Positions 1 through 4,100 of a stretch of 5,301 nt of DNA are shown here, piece by piece. Made by a program: the position numbers and the translations under genes. The first letter of the stretch is position 1. Each line of letters begins with the position of its first letter. Source of the DNA: Lysobacterales bacterium (GTDB lineage Bacteria > Pseudomonadota > Gammaproteobacteria > Xanthomonadales > Marinicellaceae); assembly GCA_027083915.1 (NCBI GenBank), contig JALWML010000221.1, forward strand, positions 1 to 5,301, given 5' to 3'. The notes below the pieces were generated by a model. It saw only the letters and a program-made list of their open reading frames with translations, was not told the origin of the DNA and ran no database searches.

Positions 1-83
1 ACATAAGCTTTTTTCCAGTTCTTTTTGAAGAATATTAGGCATGCAAGCAAAGGAATCAAAAAATGTAGAAAAATATGAAGCAT
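1..83 (-). CDS. N-terminal fragment of a small membrane protein, probably DUF6122 family
   Basis: Reading leftward from an ATG at 83-81, an open frame of 27 codons runs off the window edge. The peptide starts MLHIFLHFLIPLLACLIFF and is followed by a basic, aromatic stretch (KKNWKKAY). A short hydrophobic helix ending in Lys/Trp/Lys is typical of a small inner-membrane protein. From memory, the HxxLHFLxPLLxxxxFxKxNWKKAY pattern matches the start of DUF6122 proteins, which have about 100 residues, several helices and no known function. The start codon shares its A with the last base of the rlmJ stop codon (TAATG), the usual arrangement for translational coupling, so the two genes are probably one operon. 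No clear Shine-Dalgarno is visible before the ATG, which also fits coupling. Only the first helix can be seen, so the family call is tentative. The gene call rests on the overlap and on the membrane-like composition. Confidence 0.6.
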   Translation of the reverse strand, partial: MLHIFLHFLIPLLACLIFFKKNWKKAY

Positions 84-925
84 TATTCATTAACTATTTG
101 TTCAATTTTATAACTGGCCTGTTGATCTTGTTTTAAGTGCTCTAGTAACCATGGCATAACTTGTTGCATTTGTTGTGCTAGTTTCCATGGTGGGTTTATG
201 ATGATCATGCCTGTTCCTGTCATACCATATTCATTACTGTCTTGTTTAATATTTAACTCAATGCGCAAAATGTTTTTTATGCCTGAGTTTTTAAATTGAT
301 TACAAAATCGTTCAATATTATGTCGTGAGACTACAGGATACCAAATGGCATAGATACCTGTTGCAAAGAGCCTATGGGCTTGTTTTACATTTTTTATAAC
401 GTCGTTATATTCATCTTTTAATTCATAAGGAGGGTCAATTAAAATTAATCCGCGACGTTGAATGGGAGGAAGTTTACTTTTAAGGTGTTTATAACCATCT
501 TTTTTTTTTATATTTACGCTTCGCAAGTGATTAAATTCTTGTTCGAGAAGTGCATAGTCAGTTGGGTGTAACTCGCTGAGTTCTAATCTGTTTTGTTTTG
601 GCATCAGCATATGGGCTACCAGAGGAGAACCTGGATAAATTTGTAGAGTTTCACTAGGGTTTAAGTCTTTAATGAGTGAAAGGTAAGTATTAATTTCTTG
701 TGGAGGATTATTTTTTTGCCAAATTTTTTCGATACCGTCTTTGTATTCTGCATTTTTATTTGAGTATTTGCTGAATAAACTGTATTTTCCTGCCCCTGCA
801 TGGGTGTCGTAATAAACAAAAGCTTTAGGTTTTTGTTTGAGTGACTCGATTATAAGTGTTTGGATTGTGTGTTTTAGGACATCGGCAAAATTACCTGCGT
901 GAAAACTGTGGCGATAACTGAGCAT
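83..925 (-). CDS. rlmJ: 23S rRNA (adenine(2030)-N(6))-methyltransferase RlmJ
   Basis: RlmJ uses S-adenosylmethionine to methylate N6 of A2030 (E. coli numbering) in 23S rRNA, acting in the cytoplasm on free rRNA before the subunit is complete. The 280-residue product has the length of the E. coli enzyme and near-identical landmarks. The N-terminus is MLSYRHSFHAGNFADVLKH, with Tyr4 and Lys18 at positions linked to substrate binding. The SAM-binding loop DTHAGAG is at 40-46, with acidic SELHP near 117-121 and KDGY near 142-145. The catalytic motif IV DPPY is at 164-167 and NPPW at 244-247. The ATG at 925 is set by the conserved MLSYRHSFHAGN start; no good Shine-Dalgarno precedes it. The stop overlaps the next gene's start (TAATG). 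A run of ten A residues on the coding strand (plus positions 500-509) encodes part of Ile-Lys-Lys-Lys 139-142. The gene looks intact. Confidence 0.96.
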   Translation of the reverse strand: MLSYRHSFHAGNFADVLKHTIQTLIIESLKQKPKAFVYYDTHAGAGKYSLFSKYSNKNAEYKDGIEKIWQKNNPPQEINTYLSLIKDLNPSETLQIYPGSPLVAHMLMPKQNRLELSELHPTDYALLEQEFNHLRSVNIKKKDGYKHLKSKLPPIQRRGLILIDPPYELKDEYNDVIKNVKQAHRLFATGIYAIWYPVVSRHNIERFCNQFKNSGIKNILRIELNIKQDSNEYGMTGTGMIIINPPWKLAQQMQQVMPWLLEHLKQDQQASYKIEQIVNE

Positions 926-952
926 AGGTAGTCTAAGTAATTAAAAGCTTAT

Positions 953-961
953 TCTATACCA
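953..961 (-). promoter_or_regulatory. Possible extended -10 promoter for rlmJ
   Basis: On the minus strand, TGGTATAGA (961 to 953) fits an extended -10 element (TGn plus TATAGA). It would start transcription near 946, about 20 bases before the rlmJ ATG. No convincing -35 lies 17 bases upstream. An alternative is TTGGTC (1003-998), a 17-base spacer and TATTAA (980-975). Either would drive the rlmJ operon leftward. AT-rich intergenic DNA gives many chance matches, so this is only a candidate. Confidence 0.3.
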
Positions 962-1048
962 ATAATTGCCTAGATTAATAGTTACTCACTATGTAATGAC
1001 CAAAAAGTACAAACATTTGCAACATATGTAATAACAGAATTTTGAAAA

Positions 1049-1079
1049 AGGACATTAAAATAGTGCCTATAAATATAAT
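1049..1079 (+). promoter_or_regulatory. Possible promoter for the giant surface-protein gene
   Basis: A perfect -10 hexamer TATAAT lies at 1074-1079. The nearest partial -35 is AGGACA at 1049-1054, matching GACA of TTGACA with a long 19-base spacer. A TATAAA at 1068-1073, paired with TTGAAA at 1042-1047 over 20 bases, is an overlapping alternative. Transcription from TATAAT would begin near 1086, leaving a leader of about 15 bases before the TTG at 1101. That would put an ATG at 1089 almost at the 5' end of the mRNA. The call rests mainly on the perfect -10 box. Confidence 0.35.
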
Positions 1080-1090
1080 TAAATTCTTAT

Positions 1091-1096
1091 GGAGAG
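1091..1096 (+). promoter_or_regulatory. Ribosome binding site deciding a TTG start
   Basis: GGAGAG lies with its GGAG core (1091-1094) six bases before TTG at 1101, a normal Shine-Dalgarno spacing. An in-frame ATG at 1089 overlaps this motif and has no purine-rich site upstream. Starting at TTG gives a classic signal peptide beginning Met-Lys-Lys-Asn. Starting at ATG adds Met-Glu-Ser-Thr, which puts an acidic residue ahead of the positive N-region. The TTG start is therefore preferred. Confidence 0.6.
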
Positions 1097-1100
1097 TACG

Positions 1101-1169
1101 TTGAAAAAAAATAGCCCACTACTGGTTTTTCTTGTTTTGTTTTGTCATATGGTCTATGGCGCAAACGCA
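1101..1169 (+). other. Sec signal peptide coding segment of the giant protein
   Basis: Residues 1-23 form a positive N-region (Lys2, Lys3), a hydrophobic core (about residues 7-15, LLVFLVLFC) and a polar C-region ending VYGANA. This gives a plausible signal peptidase I site after Ala-Asn-Ala, before TYNVYID. No lipobox is convincing: Cys15 sits inside the hydrophobic core. The codons just after the start contain a run of eight A residues (1104-1111). Confidence 0.75.
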
Positions 1170-4100
1170 ACCTATAATGTTTACATTGATAAAGATAATA
1201 AAACATCAACTGGTTGTACGGTCTTGCAACCTGATTTCTCAACACAGTTTGATGGAATCGATGGTTACCTATCCATCGAGACAGGTGGTAGTTCAGTTGC
1301 TATAACTAATTCATTATATTACAAATGTACTGGCAGTTCTTTTGATGCAGGTAGTCCAATTATTGACTCTGCACTTGGTTTGAATACGAGCATTAGTGGT
1401 GATGATGTTTTTGAAATGCAAATGGCAACATCAGATTTGGATATTCGTTCTTCAACTGTAGCACGGTTGTATTTTTCAACAGAATCCACAACGTCATCAG
1501 ATATCCTTACGGACACTAATTCTGGTGGTGCAATTCTATTTGGTGTAGCCTTTCCAATTCCGTTATTATCAATTACTTCATTACTGTTGTTGTCACTGTT
1601 AATTTTCTTCATTGCTAAAAGAACATTAAAAAACAATAAAATTATAGTGTCCGTTGTTTTATTAGTCCCAACTCTTGTATGGTCTGTATTTGCATTTGTC
1701 ATCGATGGACAAGTGAATGACTGGTCAAACTTTACCGCTATTGATGATCCCATTGGTGATAACTCAGGAAGTGGTGGTTTTTCTGATATAACCCATGTTT
1801 ATGCCAGCCTTGGACAGGATTTCTTTACCGCTCGTATGGATGTAGTGGACGTGGAAAATCAAGCGCCAACAGCAAATGATGTGACGGATTCTGTTTTTGA
1901 AGATAATACACTTGTTGTAACCATGAGTGGAGCCGATGCAGATGGAGATGCCTTATCATTTATTATTGATTCTACTCCAACAAATGGTACGCTTTCTATA
2001 ATTACGCCAATTAATGCAACTTCTAGTTCATTGGTTTATACACCTAATGCTGATTATGTGGGTAATGATAGCTTTACTTATTTTGCCAATGATGGTCAAG
2101 TGAACTCAACTGCTGCGACAGTAAATATCACAATAGATGCTGTTAATGATGCTCCAAGTTTTACCTCTGGTGGTGCTGTGACTGTTCTTGAAGAGTCTGG
2201 TGCGTATTCAGCTACTTGGGCAACAAATATTCAAGCAGGGCCAAGCGATGAAAGTGGTCAAACAACAAATTTCACTATTGTTTCGGTAACAAATTCAACA
2301 TTATTTAGTTCTCAACCACTTGTTGACGCAAGTGGAAATCTCTCTTTTACACCTGCAGTGGATGAATTTGGAACCGCTACTGTAACACTCAATTTAGTGG
2401 ATAATGGTGGAACGGCAAATGGCGGAATTGATACATCGGCTAATCAGACATTTGATATTGTGATTGAAAATGTCAATGACGTTCCTTCATTTACAGCTGG
2501 AACTAATGAAGTGATTTTAGAAGATGCAACAGCACAGACAGTTGCTGGCTGGGCAACAGCTCTATCAACAGGCCCTGCTAACGAATCAACACAAACGCTA
2601 AGTTTTAATGTGACAAATGACAACAACACTTTATTTGGTGTACAACCTGCAATAAATGCTTCTGGAGATTTAATCTATACGCCAGCATTGGATGCAAATG
2701 GTGTCGCTAATGTAACGGTTAATATTATGGATGATGGAGGAACAGCAAATGGAGGAGTGGATACATCAGCAGATCAAAATTTCACAATTACAGTAACTGC
2801 TGTTAATGATGCACCTAGTTTTACTAAAGGCGCAGATCAAAGTGTGCTTGAAGAATCGCCAGTACAAACTGTTGTAGGATGGGCAACTGCAATTTCAACT
2901 GGTCCAAGTGATGAATCAGCACAAACTGTCAATTTTAATCTTAGCAATGATAATAATGCCATATTTAGTGTTCAACCAGCAGTTAATGCTAATGGTGATT
3001 TGACTTATACTCCTCTTGCAAATGCCAGTGGAGTTGCTACCGTAACTATCGCCATTATGGACAACGGTGGAACAGCTAATGGTGGCATAGATACATCGGC
3101 AGATCAGACTTTTATGATTACTATCACTGATATTAATGATGTGCCTTCATTCACCAAAGGAGCGGATCAATCAGTTCTAGAAGATGCAGGATTACAAACT
3201 GTTAACGGTTGGGCTACAGCATTATCAGCGGGACCCCCAAGTGAATCAGCGCAAACGTTAAGTTTTAATGTCAGCAACAATAATAATGCCTTATTTAGCA
3301 CTCAACCTTCAGTTGATTCATCAGGTAATTTGTCTTATACACCAGCTACCAATGCCAATGGATTAGCGGTAGTCACCTTGAATATCATGGATAATGGTGG
3401 AACGGCAAATGGTGGAGTGGATACTTCGGCAAATCAAACCTTTACGATTGCGGTAACATCAGTTAATGATGCACCTAGTTTTACAAGTGGTGGGAATATA
3501 ACCGTCTTAGAAGATGCCGCTGCATATAGTGCTGTTTGGGCAAGTGGACTATCCACAGGACCAGCTGATGAGTCTGCACAAACTTTATCTTTTAACGTGA
3601 GTAATGATAATAATAGTTTGTTTTCCACTCAACCAAGTATAAGCAATACAGGGCAATTGCAATTTGCCCTTGCTGCAGATATGAATGGTGCAGCTACAGT
3701 TTCTGTTACACTAATGGATAATGGTGGCACAGCAAATGGTGGAAATAATACCTCAGCTACTCAAACTTTTACTCTTACCGTAACCGCTGTTAATGATGAG
3801 CCTCAGTTTACTAAAGGAGCAGACCAAAGTGTGACACAAAATTCAGGTGCTCAAACCGTTAGTGGCTGGGTGGTTACCTCGTCGGTAGGACCTGCGAATG
3901 AAGCGGGGCAAACCTTGAGTTATAATGTCACTAATAACAACAATGCGTTATTTAGTGTCCAACCCAGTGTCAATGCAGCAGGGGATTTAAGTTATACCTC
4001 TGCAACCAATCAAAATGGTGTAGCGACAATAACCATTAATGTAATGGATGATGGTGGTACTGCTAATGGCGGTGATGATACATCTCCTGACCAAACATTT

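Larger units (their letters stand above)
926..1088. other. Divergent intergenic region without a gene
   Basis: These bases between the rlmJ start and the giant-gene upstream ATG are very AT-rich and contain no open frame of note. They hold the candidate promoters described separately. Short palindromes such as ACATATGT (1022-1029) and TTGCAA (1017-1022) are present but too short to call an operator. No hairpin followed by a T-run is seen; none is expected between divergent genes. Confidence 0.7.

Noticed and set aside
1008..1030. Possible operator palindrome around TTGCAA and ACATATGT
   Set aside because: When folded about its centre only the outer four bases and scattered others pair, so it is no better than expected in AT-rich DNA.
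1101..1169. Lipoprotein signal peptide based on Cys15
   Set aside because: Cys15 is inside the hydrophobic core and is not preceded by a lipobox-like Leu-Ala/Ser-Gly/Ala. The signal peptidase I site at Ala-Asn-Ala is a better fit.
1319..1753. A 144-codon open frame antisense to the start of the giant gene
   Set aside because: It lies entirely opposite a long coding frame with clear domains, has no recognisable motif or ribosome site, and its composition is that of an antisense shadow.
2444..2629. A 61-codon antisense frame within the repeat array, with a related 64-codon frame at 3434-3628
   Set aside because: The two resemble each other only because they are read from the opposite strand of two homologous repeat units. 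This is expected from the sense repeats and not evidence of a gene family.
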